This document shows positions 18,810-28,454 of a DNA stretch of 64,000 nt, in pieces. This stretch comes from Legionella sp. PATHC035. Lineage in GTDB: Bacteria > Pseudomonadota > Gammaproteobacteria > Legionellales > Legionellaceae. A program made the position numbers and the translations under genes. The notes beneath the pieces were generated by a model. The model had not been told where the DNA came from, ran no database searches, and worked only from the letters and a program-made list of their open reading frames with translations. Within the stretch, counting starts at the first letter, position 1, and every line of letters starts with the position of its first letter. The stretch covers positions 1,803,501-1,867,500 of the forward strand of contig NZ_JAPHOT010000001.1 in NCBI RefSeq assembly GCF_026191115.1, in the 5' to 3' direction.

Positions 18810-21305
18810 TTAATGATGAAAATGTGCTTCACTATGATGTGATTGTTTCGATTTATTAAACAGGCTGCTCCACTCCTCTACCGTCCGCTCGACCAATCCA
18901 GCAAAACTGATTTGCTCTTCATGTGCCTTTAACAGCGCGCGTAACCGTCCATAAACTGAGTTTGTGGCCTCAGAACGGGTTTCATCTGCTATAGGCCTAT
19001 CTAAGACGATTTGCAATATTTTTTCGAGCCGTACAAGATTATCTTTTCCAGAGGTGGGACTTAACATGAGTTCAGAAATTTGCTCTATTCCCTCAGGCGT
19101 TGTTGGCGACGTATCGGTAAAAAACAAAGTAGACCAACGTGAACTGGGTTCTGGGGTAAATAAACTTTTTTCGTTAATTAAAGGATGAAGCGCATCGTAC
19201 AGTCGATTACAATTTTTCTTGCCTAATTGTCGGGCCACTAAACGACATTTTAGGGTGTTTTTCGGTAATAAATATTCGTTTACTTTTTTATGACCACCCA
19301 CAAAAATATTTTTTACTTCGTTATCCGTTGCGGCTCGGTCATCATCTCTAAGCGCTCGCTCACTATCGAGACGCTTTTTAATTTCAGTAGCAATATCTTC
19401 TGGTAAATACCATTCAGGAGTTTTAATCCCTTCAGAGCCCGGGGCATTATGTCCTGCATGTTCCTGTTGATGACGGCTCATATAAAGATCAGCGACCAGA
19501 GAAACAAAACGAATGCGATCTTTAGCTTCAGGTTCATCGAATATCGGCCAGCAGCCATAAAGCTCTCTATAAAGGAGCATTGCATCCGTATGGATGAGTT
19601 CAATGGCTTTTCTATCCTTACCGCTCACACAAGAGCCATAAGAATGCCCACCAATCGTTAAAATAATTAACTGTTCCAAGGAGCTCAAAAACAACTCTCT
19701 GCCCGCATAATCAAAAACCGTCGCGGAACCGGGTTTCGACTCTAAAACATTTTTATATTGATCCAGTAGAGTCTGTAGTCCAGGAGTTGTGGCAACATAT
19801 TTTTTCGCGACAGCCAATAAATTCAAACTGTCTGGATCACTTGACGGGGTATAATAGATCCTTTTTGCTAAATTATAAGGATGATTGTTTTGTTGAATGG
19901 GTTGAAGCTTTTCTCCCCGCTCTTGCGCATACTTATCTCGCCGCTCAACCGCAGCCCGTGCTAATTTGTACAACGCCAAATCTGGAGGCAATGTTGGTAT
20001 GAAGTCTGTAATCCAGGTCGGTACATAGTCCACCGCATGAATTGGACTAATCAGCGTTTGTAATAATGCCGGTTGATCAGGCTGCACCTGCTCCATCACT
20101 TTAGCCAAATTCGAGTCGGAATGGCGTTGTTGGACTGCTGCAGGCCAATCCAAGCCATCTCGTGTAGCAATATGACTGGAGCGGTAACGTTTTTTTGAGA
20201 GTTCGCGAATTACTTTTCCATCATGACTCATACCCAATAAACTATGCGCGGCGTAATTAGCAGGCAAAGGCAGCGTTCGATGACGGCTGGATAAAAAAGT
20301 CACCGCATCCTCAACCCTATCAACTCCTTGCAGTACGTGCTGCAAAAAAAACTGTTGGTGATGAGGCAATACCCAGTACCATTGTGGAAGACTGGAGATT
20401 TGTCCCACTGTATCGATACTCTCTTTATTAAAACTCTCTCCGGTGATTAAATCTTTAAACTGATCCAGGTTTTTGTCTAGTTGAGCAGGATTAGCGGCCA
20501 AAAGCCGCATCATTTCTCGCTGATGCGGACTCAGCTCATTAAACCATTTAGGTAGTGGCAACAAATTACTGGCAATTTGTTCTAGGTCCCTCTTCAAACT
20601 GATTGCTTTCTTTTTGATTGAGGACCAATTGATTTTAAAGTCTGTGAAATCCTGAACCACTTTTGTAGGACTGCTAATGGCGGGATCCAGATGGTAAAAA
20701 TAGGCTTGTTGATATTCAGGCAGCTTGGCCAGCCAGGATGGAGTTTTCGGATACTCCTGAGCTTTTATCTCTTTGAGTTCGTTAATTATTTCATCGTAGT
20801 AAGGAGGCAGCGATTCGTCCAACTGCAGGATATAACTGATATCCTCACCCACTTTCATCGGTATTAGAGTGACTAAATCATTGCGGCCATTCCGCATTAA
20901 TTCATATTGTTCTGCCTCATTGAGCAGCTCAATCGCTTCTTCGTTAGAGGTACCCCAAGCCAACGCAATCACCTCGATTAGTTTGGCAGTATATTTTTCT
21001 AACTCCTTATGTAACTTATCGGTTGAGCCTTTTGCATCTAAAGCCAAGGTTTTACACTCTTCTACGTAATCACGTAAGGTTTCCTTGGTCAAAAAACTGC
21101 TCTGAGGAGGTAAAGGGTATGCATCAAGAAGAAAATTAAATGCATTGTTAAGGCTATTGACCCGACGTCCAAAACTCCGATTATAATCAGGTTTCTGATG
21201 GTAAGTTTCTAAAACATAGCCAGGAAAGCGCTTCTGTAATGAACTGAGTAATTCTGATGATAATTCGGTACCATGAGGTACACGTAAAATAATTCCTTTT
21301 CCCAT
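18810..21305 (-). CDS. sidP: SidP-like phosphoinositide phosphatase (Dot/Icm effector)
   Basis: 831 residues, mainly helical with no signal peptide or membrane span. The key motif GGHSYGSCVSGKDRKA gives Cys559-x5-Arg565, the CX5R signature of phosphoinositide phosphatases such as SopB/IpgD and SidP. SidP of Legionella (about 820 residues) removes phosphate from PI3P and PI(3,5)P2 on host membranes, and in L. pneumophila I recall its gene lying between dapB and mmsA, as here. The C-terminus is hydrophilic and His-rich (HHSEAHFHH). The family call is by motif, size and position; activity is inferred. Confidence 0.75.
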   Translation of the reverse strand: MGKGIILRVPHGTELSSELLSSLQKRFPGYVLETYHQKPDYNRSFGRRVNSLNNAFNFLLDAYPLPPQSSFLTKETLRDYVEECKTLALDAKGSTDKLHKELEKYTAKLIEVIALAWGTSNEEAIELLNEAEQYELMRNGRNDLVTLIPMKVGEDISYILQLDESLPPYYDEIINELKEIKAQEYPKTPSWLAKLPEYQQAYFYHLDPAISSPTKVVQDFTDFKINWSSIKKKAISLKRDLEQIASNLLPLPKWFNELSPHQREMMRLLAANPAQLDKNLDQFKDLITGESFNKESIDTVGQISSLPQWYWVLPHHQQFFLQHVLQGVDRVEDAVTFLSSRHRTLPLPANYAAHSLLGMSHDGKVIRELSKKRYRSSHIATRDGLDWPAAVQQRHSDSNLAKVMEQVQPDQPALLQTLISPIHAVDYVPTWITDFIPTLPPDLALYKLARAAVERRDKYAQERGEKLQPIQQNNHPYNLAKRIYYTPSSDPDSLNLLAVAKKYVATTPGLQTLLDQYKNVLESKPGSATVFDYAGRELFLSSLEQLIILTIGGHSYGSCVSGKDRKAIELIHTDAMLLYRELYGCWPIFDEPEAKDRIRFVSLVADLYMSRHQQEHAGHNAPGSEGIKTPEWYLPEDIATEIKKRLDSERALRDDDRAATDNEVKNIFVGGHKKVNEYLLPKNTLKCRLVARQLGKKNCNRLYDALHPLINEKSLFTPEPSSRWSTLFFTDTSPTTPEGIEQISELMLSPTSGKDNLVRLEKILQIVLDRPIADETRSEATNSVYGRLRALLKAHEEQISFAGLVERTVEEWSSLFNKSKQSHHSEAHFHH

Positions 21306-21472
21306 CGATTAATTTCCTTAACTACTCGCCTCGATTCAAAAATATTCAGCAGAGCGATTCAAATAGAGGTCATTTTTAGTCCTAATCTCTTCGTTATTAT
21401 TGTATAAATAATTCCATGAAACAATTACAATAATCACTTAATTTGATAAAAATAATAAAAAGGAGTTTGCTA

Positions 21473-22972
21473 ATGGGCTACATTGTACAACATTATATTG
21501 GTGGTCAATTTATTAACGAAACGAACGCCACAAGTCACTCTATCTACAATCCTGCTTTGGGAGAAGTGATTGGTCAAGTTCATTTCGCGTCTACAGCACT
21601 TTGTGATAAAACAGTTGCTACCGCCAAAGAAGCAGGAATTGAATGGGCCCAGACTCCCGCCATCAAAAGAGCGCGCATCCTTTTTAAGTTCAGAGAATTA
21701 TTAGAAAAAAATCAATTGGACCTGGCACGTATCATTACGCGCGAACATGGAAAAACTATAGATGACGCCAAAGGTTCCGTAGCACGTGCTATCGAAGTAG
21801 TCGAATTACATTGTGGCATAGCCAATCATCTGCAAGGCGATTTTTCAGCCGATGTGACCAATGGCATTGATTGTCATACATTAAGACAACCATTAGGGGT
21901 TTGTGCCGGTGTTTCCCCTTTTAATTTTCCGGTCATGGTACCTGTATGGATGATGATCCCTGCTATCGCTTGTGGCAATACATTCATATTGAAACCCTCA
22001 GAACAAGACCCTTCCGCCGCTGTCCGCTTGCTCGAATTATTAAGTGAAGCAGGGTTACCCCCCGGAGTAGCCAATTGTTTACATGGTGATAAAACAACAG
22101 TAGACCATTTGCTGGCTCACCCCGACATTGCTGCCTTTACTGCGGTTGCCTCTACACCTGTTGCCCAACATATTTATACTACAGCAACAGCCCACGGAAA
22201 ACGCGCCCATACGTTTGGTGGTGCTAAAAACCATTGCGTGGTCATGCCAGATGCCGACCTCGATCAAGCGGCTGCGGCGATTGTAGGTGCAGCTTATGGT
22301 TCTGCAGGTGAACGTTGCATGGCAATCTCCGTCGTGGTTACGGTAGGCGAGCATACAGCAGATGCGTTAATTGAACAAATGACACCACTAATCAAAGCAA
22401 CTCGCATCAACGCCGGTGATGCGCCTAACACCGATATGGGACCATTAATCAGTGGCCCTCATCGAGAAAAAGTACTGGCTGCGGTAGATAAAGGAATAAG
22501 CGAGGGAGCCAAACTCATTATTGATGGCAGAGCATTTAAGCATCCTGAGCACCCACAAGGATTCTTCATGGGCCCCTGTCTCTTCGATCATGTGGATGAA
22601 AACATGTCGATTTATCAAAATGAGATTTTTGGCCCCGTTTTGGTCATTGTGCGAGTCAATCATTTCGAGGAGGCGCTCGCTTTAGTCAATAGAAACCAAT
22701 ACGGAAATGGCACCGCAATCTTCACACGGGATGGATTTAGCGCTCGCGAGTACAGCCAACGCGTCCAGGTTGGGATGGTTGGGATTAACATCCCTATCCC
22801 TGTTCCTGTTGCCAATCATCCTTTTGGTGGATGGAAACATTCTTCTTTTGGAGACAGTAATATGCACGGACAGGAAAGCATCCATTTCTATACCCGACGC
22901 AAAACCGTCACCACCAAATGGCCTGTTACTGAAATCAATGAAAGTGCTTTTATTATGCCAACGCATGATTAA
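21473..22972 (+). CDS. mmsA: CoA-acylating methylmalonate-semialdehyde dehydrogenase
   Basis: 499 residues starting at MGYIVQHYIGGQF after AAGGAG. Converts methylmalonate semialdehyde to propionyl-CoA in valine catabolism. Aldehyde dehydrogenase fold with CAGVSPFNFPVMVPVWMMIP and the active site GSAGERCMAISV, whose Cys and flanking residues are specific to MmsA. The LGGAKNH-like segment appears as FGGAKNHCVVMPDAD. Followed by mmsB after a palindromic repeat. Confidence 0.93.
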   Translation: MGYIVQHYIGGQFINETNATSHSIYNPALGEVIGQVHFASTALCDKTVATAKEAGIEWAQTPAIKRARILFKFRELLEKNQLDLARIITREHGKTIDDAKGSVARAIEVVELHCGIANHLQGDFSADVTNGIDCHTLRQPLGVCAGVSPFNFPVMVPVWMMIPAIACGNTFILKPSEQDPSAAVRLLELLSEAGLPPGVANCLHGDKTTVDHLLAHPDIAAFTAVASTPVAQHIYTTATAHGKRAHTFGGAKNHCVVMPDADLDQAAAAIVGAAYGSAGERCMAISVVVTVGEHTADALIEQMTPLIKATRINAGDAPNTDMGPLISGPHREKVLAAVDKGISEGAKLIIDGRAFKHPEHPQGFFMGPCLFDHVDENMSIYQNEIFGPVLVIVRVNHFEEALALVNRNQYGNGTAIFTRDGFSAREYSQRVQVGMVGINIPIPVPVANHPFGGWKHSSFGDSNMHGQESIHFYTRRKTVTTKWPVTEINESAFIMPTHD

Positions 22973-22990
22973 ACCAAGAGAATAATTTCC

Positions 22991-23074
22991 TGTAGCCTGA
23001 ATAACACGACACCGGACCCGGAACGCTTTAATCGAGAAACCCCAGGTTAGGATTTCGTTGTTAACCAGGCTACA
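22991..23074. repeat. TGTAGCCTG/CAGGCTACA inverted repeat
   Basis: Perfect 9-bp arms (22991-22999 and 23066-23074) enclose 66 bases that include CCCCAGGTTAGGATTTCG. Related sequence recurs at 25900 after acs. It lies in the mmsA-mmsB spacer and stops 23 bases before the mmsB start, so it may influence readthrough. Confidence 0.6.
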
Positions 23075-23097
23075 TGGTACAGCACATGGAGAACGCA

Positions 23098-23994
23098 ATG
23101 GCAAAAATAGGATTTGTGGGACTTGGTCATATGGGCTTACCTATGGCCATCAATCTGGTTAAAGCAGGACATCAAGTGACCGGTTATGATTTGCAACAAA
23201 GCGCCTTGCATCAATTTTCCCAGGCAGGTGGCCTAGTTGCGCAAAACACCCTTGAAGTCGCAAAAGAACACGATGTATTAATTACGATGCTGCAAAACGG
23301 TCAGCAAGTATTAAATGTTTGTCATGGCAATAATGGATTGTTCCATGCAGCAAAAAAAGGAGCTTTGTTTATTGATTGCTCCACCATTGATGTCAACAGT
23401 TCGCGTGAACTGCATCATTTAGCCAAACAACACCAACTTCAAGTCGTTGATGCTCCTGTATCTGGCGGAGTAGCCGGGGCCGGGGCAGCCACATTAACCT
23501 TCATGGTGGGTGGTGAAGAACATGCATTCCATGCCGCTCAGCCTATTTTGGCAGCCATGGGACAGAAAATCATTCATACCGGTACCGCAGGCAGCGGACA
23601 AGCGGCGAAAATATGTAATAACATGATCCTTGGGATCTCGATGATTGCGATTTCAGAGGCATTTACTCTCGCCGAACACTTGCAACTGTCACCGCAAAAA
23701 CTTTTTGAAGTGGTCACTAATGCTTCTGGACAATGCTGGGCCATGAGTAAATATGCACCCGTTCCGGGGGTTTTAGAAAACGTACCGGCCAATAATGAGT
23801 ACAAACCCGGATTTGCAGCAGCAATGATGCTTAAAGATTTATTGCTCAGTCAGGATTCAGCGCGATCAGTGAAGGTGAGCACTCCTTTGGGTGCAAAAGC
23901 AACCACCATTTATCAACATTTTATCGACCAAGGTCTAGGTGATTCTGATTTTTCAGCAATTATTAAACTGATTTCTCAAGGTGAAGAGGTATAA
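23098..23994 (+). CDS. mmsB: 3-hydroxyisobutyrate dehydrogenase
   Basis: 298 residues from MAKIGFVGLGHMGLPMA, preceded by TGGAGAA; an earlier ATG at 23074 would sit in the repeat. Oxidises 3-hydroxyisobutyrate to methylmalonate semialdehyde, the substrate of MmsA. Rossmann motif GFVGLGHMG, substrate motif DAPVSGGVAGAGAATLTFMVGG, and catalytic Lys in GQAAKICNNMILG. One base separates it from the next gene. Confidence 0.93.
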   Translation: MAKIGFVGLGHMGLPMAINLVKAGHQVTGYDLQQSALHQFSQAGGLVAQNTLEVAKEHDVLITMLQNGQQVLNVCHGNNGLFHAAKKGALFIDCSTIDVNSSRELHHLAKQHQLQVVDAPVSGGVAGAGAATLTFMVGGEEHAFHAAQPILAAMGQKIIHTGTAGSGQAAKICNNMILGISMIAISEAFTLAEHLQLSPQKLFEVVTNASGQCWAMSKYAPVPGVLENVPANNEYKPGFAAAMMLKDLLLSQDSARSVKVSTPLGAKATTIYQHFIDQGLGDSDFSAIIKLISQGEEV

Positions 23995-23995
23995 C

Positions 23996-25870
23996 ATGCA
24001 TGCTCATTTGCACGATCCAAAACTAACGCCAACCGAAGACTCTCTTTGCGAGTTTTGGTCCGAAGTGGCGCAACAAACTGTTGATTGGCTCCAACCTTGG
24101 GATACAGTCCTCACCGGCGGCTTCAAAGATGGGGATGTAACCTGGTTCAAAGGTGGAAAATTGAATGTCAGCATGAATTGTCTCGATCGCCACTTACCCC
24201 ATAAAGCAAACCAACCAGCGATTATTTGGGAGGGCGATGATCCCAACCAACATAAAATCCTGAGTTTTGCTGAATTACATGCTGAAGTATGTCGCATGAG
24301 TAATGTGCTCAAACAACTACAAGTAAAAAAAGGCGACAAAGTAGCGATTTACTTACCCATGATTCCTGAAGCAGCAATTGCCATGCTTGCTTGTTCACGT
24401 ATTGGCGCTGTGCATACCGTCATATTTGCCGGTTTTTCTGCCCACGCGTTAAGACAACGCGTCCTTGCTTCTGAATGCACGTGTTTGATTACCGCAAATC
24501 ATTTTAATCGGGGTGGTAAATTAGTGAGTCTCAAGGAGCAGGTTGATGAAGCATGTAATGATCTGCCGTTGCAAAGACTCCTAATCAAAACGAGCGATGA
24601 TGCCGTTCCTTTAGATAAAAATAAAGATCATTGGTGGCATGAGCTCAAAACAGAAGTAAGCGCGCACTGTGATCCAGAACCTATGGATGCAGAAGATCCT
24701 TTGTTCGTATTGTATACCTCCGGAAGTACCGGCCAACCAAAAGGAGTAGTGCATACAACAGGGGGTTATTTAGTACAAACCGCTTACACCCACCAATTGA
24801 TTTTTAATTGTCAAAAAGATGAAGTGTTTTGGTGCACTGCTGATATAGGCTGGGTTACAGGGCATAGTTATGTGGTATATGGCCCGCTTTGTAATGGGAT
24901 TACCACCCTAATTTATGAGGGAATTCCAACTTGGCCCGATTCTTCCAGAAACTGGCAAATCGTGGATAAGCATCAAGTCAACGTATTTTATACGGCACCC
25001 ACCGCCATACGTGCTTTAATGCGTGCTGGCGATGAATGGTTAAATTCGAGCTCTCGACGCTCCTTACGATTACTTGGATCCGTGGGCGAGCCGATTAATC
25101 CCGAAGCATGGCAGTGGTATTATCAAAAAGTAGGCCAAAACAGATGTCCTATAGTAGATACTTGGTGGCAAACTGAAACTGGCGCGGTGATGATTAGTCC
25201 CAGAGCGGATGATACCACCCATAAGCCTGGCTCAGCGCGCCAACCCATCCCGGGCATCATTCCGGTATTACTCAATGAACATGGTCACGAAATCATAGGC
25301 GCCGGCGAAGGATTTTTGGCAATAAAATACCCCTGGCCTTCCATGGCAAGAACCATTGCCGGTGATCACCTACGTTATTGCATGACCTATCTGCATCATG
25401 GTTATTACATTACGGGAGATGGTGCAAAACGCGATGAAGAGGGTGATTATTGGATTACCGGACGCGTGGATGATGTGATTAATGTCTCAGGCCATCGCTT
25501 AGGTACTGCAGAAATCGAAAGTGCCCTGGTGAGTCATCCTGCTGTTGCCGAAGCAGCTGTAGTCGGAATTCCCCATGAGCTTAAAGGCCAAGGCATTTAC
25601 GCCTATGTCATTTTAAAACAAGATTATGTGGCCAATGATCAATTAGAGGCGGAATTAATCAAGCAGGTCAATAAAGAAATAAGCCCTATAGCCAAGCCAG
25701 ATGTCATTCATGTAGTGAGTGATTTACCCAAAACTCGCTCCGGCAAAATCATGCGGCGTATCTTACGTAAGATTGCCGGCAAGGAAATAGAGAGTCTTGA
25801 TGAATTGGGGGATATATCCACTTTGGCCAACCCCAAAATCGTAGAGACATTGTGGAAGGAGTCAAATTAG
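23996..25870 (+). CDS. acs: Acetyl-CoA synthetase (AMP-forming)
   Basis: 624 residues. Activates acetate (possibly propionate) with ATP and CoA. AMP-binding loop YTSGSTGQPKGVVHT, ADIGWVTGHSYVVYGPL, and WWQTETG with VDTWWQTETG pointing to acetate rather than propionate use. The C-terminal KTRSGKIMRRILRKIA carries the lysine that is acetylated in regulated family members. Close spacing to mmsB suggests a valine/short-chain acid catabolic operon. The chosen ATG follows GAAGAGG; it is about 25 residues shorter than E. coli Acs. Confidence 0.9.
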   Translation: MHAHLHDPKLTPTEDSLCEFWSEVAQQTVDWLQPWDTVLTGGFKDGDVTWFKGGKLNVSMNCLDRHLPHKANQPAIIWEGDDPNQHKILSFAELHAEVCRMSNVLKQLQVKKGDKVAIYLPMIPEAAIAMLACSRIGAVHTVIFAGFSAHALRQRVLASECTCLITANHFNRGGKLVSLKEQVDEACNDLPLQRLLIKTSDDAVPLDKNKDHWWHELKTEVSAHCDPEPMDAEDPLFVLYTSGSTGQPKGVVHTTGGYLVQTAYTHQLIFNCQKDEVFWCTADIGWVTGHSYVVYGPLCNGITTLIYEGIPTWPDSSRNWQIVDKHQVNVFYTAPTAIRALMRAGDEWLNSSSRRSLRLLGSVGEPINPEAWQWYYQKVGQNRCPIVDTWWQTETGAVMISPRADDTTHKPGSARQPIPGIIPVLLNEHGHEIIGAGEGFLAIKYPWPSMARTIAGDHLRYCMTYLHHGYYITGDGAKRDEEGDYWITGRVDDVINVSGHRLGTAEIESALVSHPAVAEAAVVGIPHELKGQGIYAYVILKQDYVANDQLEAELIKQVNKEISPIAKPDVIHVVSDLPKTRSGKIMRRILRKIAGKEIESLDELGDISTLANPKIVETLWKESN

Positions 25871-25899
25871 CCTTAATCCATTCATTTCCCTATTAAAAA

Positions 25900-25990
25900 T
25901 GGAGCCTGGGTACAGGCCTTGCCGTACCCCAGGATTTCGAGAATATGAATGACTTAACCTGGGCTTTTTTTGTACTGCATCCAGGCTATA
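25900..25990. terminator. Hairpin region after acs
   Basis: CCTGGGTAC and GTACCCCAGG pair closely (about 25905-25933), and a further CCTGGGC followed by seven T lies downstream (about 25959-25972). It shares the CCCCAGGATTTCG core with the repeat at 22991. It probably ends acs transcription, though the T-run is not directly beside the main stem. Confidence 0.45.
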
Positions 25991-26114
25991 ATTGCTCGCC
26001 CCAATATTGTAAATTTTTGACCAATTTGTCAAGTAAATGCAAAATATGTATTGCTTTATATGCGAAATACCAGTAAAATTAGACACGTTTTAGCTACCAG
26101 TCAGATCCACTAAA

Positions 26115-28454
26115 ATGCAAGATGCCCCGGATTGTTTTGATTTTTCTCAGCTGTCCTTGGAGGAAATAGCTCATTTACTCCAACGTTTTAGCTTGCGCCT
26201 CACTCCCGAAGAAGCCCTCACCATTCAAAATACCTTACTAAAAAGACCACCAACCTATGCTGAATGCGTCTTATGGTCAATTCAGGGTTCGGAACATTGT
26301 TCCTATAAAAGCAGTCGCAAACACCTTAACCAATTTAATACGAAAGCACCCCACGTAATCCTGGGCCCCAAAGAGGACGCCGGGATTGTGGCAGTAGCCA
26401 CTGATAAGCAAAATAGACGCTATGGTATTGTGGTCAGTCATGAATCACACAATCACCCCTCACAGCTTGTACCTTTTGAAGGGGCGGCAACAGGAGTGGG
26501 TGGAAATGTGCGTGACGTATGCTGTATGGGTGCTGAAGTCATAGCCGTTGCCGACAGTTTGCGCTTTGGAGATATTAATCGTCCCAAAACAAAATGGATC
26601 CATCAGGGCGTAGTGCAAGGAATTGCGGGCTATGCCAATCCACTTGGCATTCCCAATCTCGGTGGTGATACCTATTATGACGAAGCATATAATGAAAATT
26701 GTCTCGTTACTGTAGTGACCTTAGGTGTAGTCAGAGAAGATCACATTATCCACTCCTATGCTCCCCCTAATGCAGAAGAGTATCAATTTATACTAGTCGG
26801 TAAACCCACAGATAACAGTGGTTTTGGCGGAGCGGCTTTTGCTTCAGCCACTTTGAGTGAAGAGCAACAAGAACAAAATAAAGGCGCCGTACAAGAGCCC
26901 AATGCCTTTTTGCAAAGACACATTCTTAAAGCCAATTATGCAATGTTTGAATTCCTGCGCGAAAACAATCTCATTGACCGCGTAGGCTTCAAGGATTTAG
27001 GTGCTGGAGGAATAGCATGCGCCAGCGTTGAGTTGGCAGAAGCCAGTGGCTATGGGGCAGAAATCAATCTTGACCTAGTGCCAACCAGTATGAACAATTT
27101 ATTACCCGCCGTGGTCTTATGTTCCGAAACTCAGGAACGCTTTATGTGGGTTGTTCCCAAAGAATTGGTGGAGACCTTCTTAACCCATTACAACACGCGT
27201 TTTGCACTTCCAGAAATCTGCGATGGAGCACAAGCAACCGTCGTAGGTAAAATAAGAAATGATGGCTTATATGTCGTGAAAGCCCAAGGAAAAGAAATTG
27301 TCTCGGCGCGCGCAGAAGACATTACCAAAGGTATTCTTTACGATCGTCCCTACAGCTCAAAACAACACGCGCACAGTGAACCACAGCCAATTGTGGTGAA
27401 TGATTTCAATGAAGAATTATTGCGTTTGCTTGCTCATGAAAACATTGCTTCACGTGCTCCCATTTATGAAAGCTATGATAAGCAGGTTCAAGGCCGCTCT
27501 ATTGTGGAGCCAGGATGGGCTGATGCAGGAGTAATTGCCCCTTTTAATGAGGATAAGTATCCCGAGGAAATTCAGCGCACGGGCGTTGCCTTATCCGTCG
27601 ATCATAATCCCCGTTATAATAAAATTGATGCCTATTGGGGGGCGGTGAATGCCGTCATCGAATCGGTACGCAATATCATCGCAGTAGGTGCCTGGCCTCT
27701 GGCTTTGACTGACTGTTTGTGTTTCGGCAATCCTGAAAATACCGAGCAAATGGGAGAATTTGTTGACTCTGTGCGTGGGATAGTCGATGCGTGTCACGCG
27801 GTAAAAATGTTTACTGATCGCAGTGTCAGCCTCCCTATTATTTCAGGGAATGTGTCGCTCTATAACGAATCAGCCCAAGGTGCCATTCCGCCAAGCCCTA
27901 TTATCAGTTGCCTTGGTGCAATGGATGATTTATCCAAAACCGTCACTTATGATTTCAAACATCCTAATTCAGTGCTGTTGATGGTTGGAGCACGTCAAGA
28001 TGAATGTGGTGGCAGTGTGTATTATCAGTTACACAATCACCTGGGCAGCCAACTCCCTAAACCCGATCTTGCTGCATTTGCTGATCAGATCAGCGCAGTG
28101 CATGCAGCCATGCAGGCAGGCCTAGTATGCTCAGCTCATGATATTTCCGAGGGCGGCATCGCGGTTGCGCTCGCAGAAATGAGCTTTAAAAATGAAATTG
28201 GAGTGAATGTTTTTATTTCCGGTGATTTGCCCAATGATAAAAAGTTGTTTTCAGAAAGTGGCGGATTCATCCTCGAAGTTTCCCCGGAAAATATAAGCAA
28301 GCTGGAACACATATTCCGCCAATATTCTGTAGCGTTTCAAACTATAGGTGAAACCACAGTAAATCCAACCTTGATGATGAATTCGGTTATCAATCTGTCA
28401 ATCAGTGCAGCCAAAACTGCCTGGAACAATGGTTTAGTTGAGAGGCTCATATAA
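26115..28454 (+). CDS. purL: FGAM synthase, PurL subunit (small type)
   Basis: 779 residues, the multi-subunit (Bacillus/archaeal) type rather than the 1300-residue E. coli form. Converts FGAR to FGAM using ammonia supplied by PurQ. Motifs: SHESHNHPSQLVPFEGAATG, VGGNVRDVCCMGA, NLGGDTYYDEAYNEN and CSAHDISEGGIAVALAEM. It opens a tightly packed operon: purM starts on the last base of its stop codon (TAATG). Confidence 0.96.
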   Translation: MQDAPDCFDFSQLSLEEIAHLLQRFSLRLTPEEALTIQNTLLKRPPTYAECVLWSIQGSEHCSYKSSRKHLNQFNTKAPHVILGPKEDAGIVAVATDKQNRRYGIVVSHESHNHPSQLVPFEGAATGVGGNVRDVCCMGAEVIAVADSLRFGDINRPKTKWIHQGVVQGIAGYANPLGIPNLGGDTYYDEAYNENCLVTVVTLGVVREDHIIHSYAPPNAEEYQFILVGKPTDNSGFGGAAFASATLSEEQQEQNKGAVQEPNAFLQRHILKANYAMFEFLRENNLIDRVGFKDLGAGGIACASVELAEASGYGAEINLDLVPTSMNNLLPAVVLCSETQERFMWVVPKELVETFLTHYNTRFALPEICDGAQATVVGKIRNDGLYVVKAQGKEIVSARAEDITKGILYDRPYSSKQHAHSEPQPIVVNDFNEELLRLLAHENIASRAPIYESYDKQVQGRSIVEPGWADAGVIAPFNEDKYPEEIQRTGVALSVDHNPRYNKIDAYWGAVNAVIESVRNIIAVGAWPLALTDCLCFGNPENTEQMGEFVDSVRGIVDACHAVKMFTDRSVSLPIISGNVSLYNESAQGAIPPSPIISCLGAMDDLSKTVTYDFKHPNSVLLMVGARQDECGGSVYYQLHNHLGSQLPKPDLAAFADQISAVHAAMQAGLVCSAHDISEGGIAVALAEMSFKNEIGVNVFISGDLPNDKKLFSESGGFILEVSPENISKLEHIFRQYSVAFQTIGETTVNPTLMMNSVINLSISAAKTAWNNGLVERLI

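Noticed and set aside
23996..25870. Propionyl-CoA synthetase (PrpE) as the identity of the synthetase
   Set aside because: Tempting beside mmsAB, but VDTWWQTETG and overall motifs fit acetyl-CoA synthetase better.
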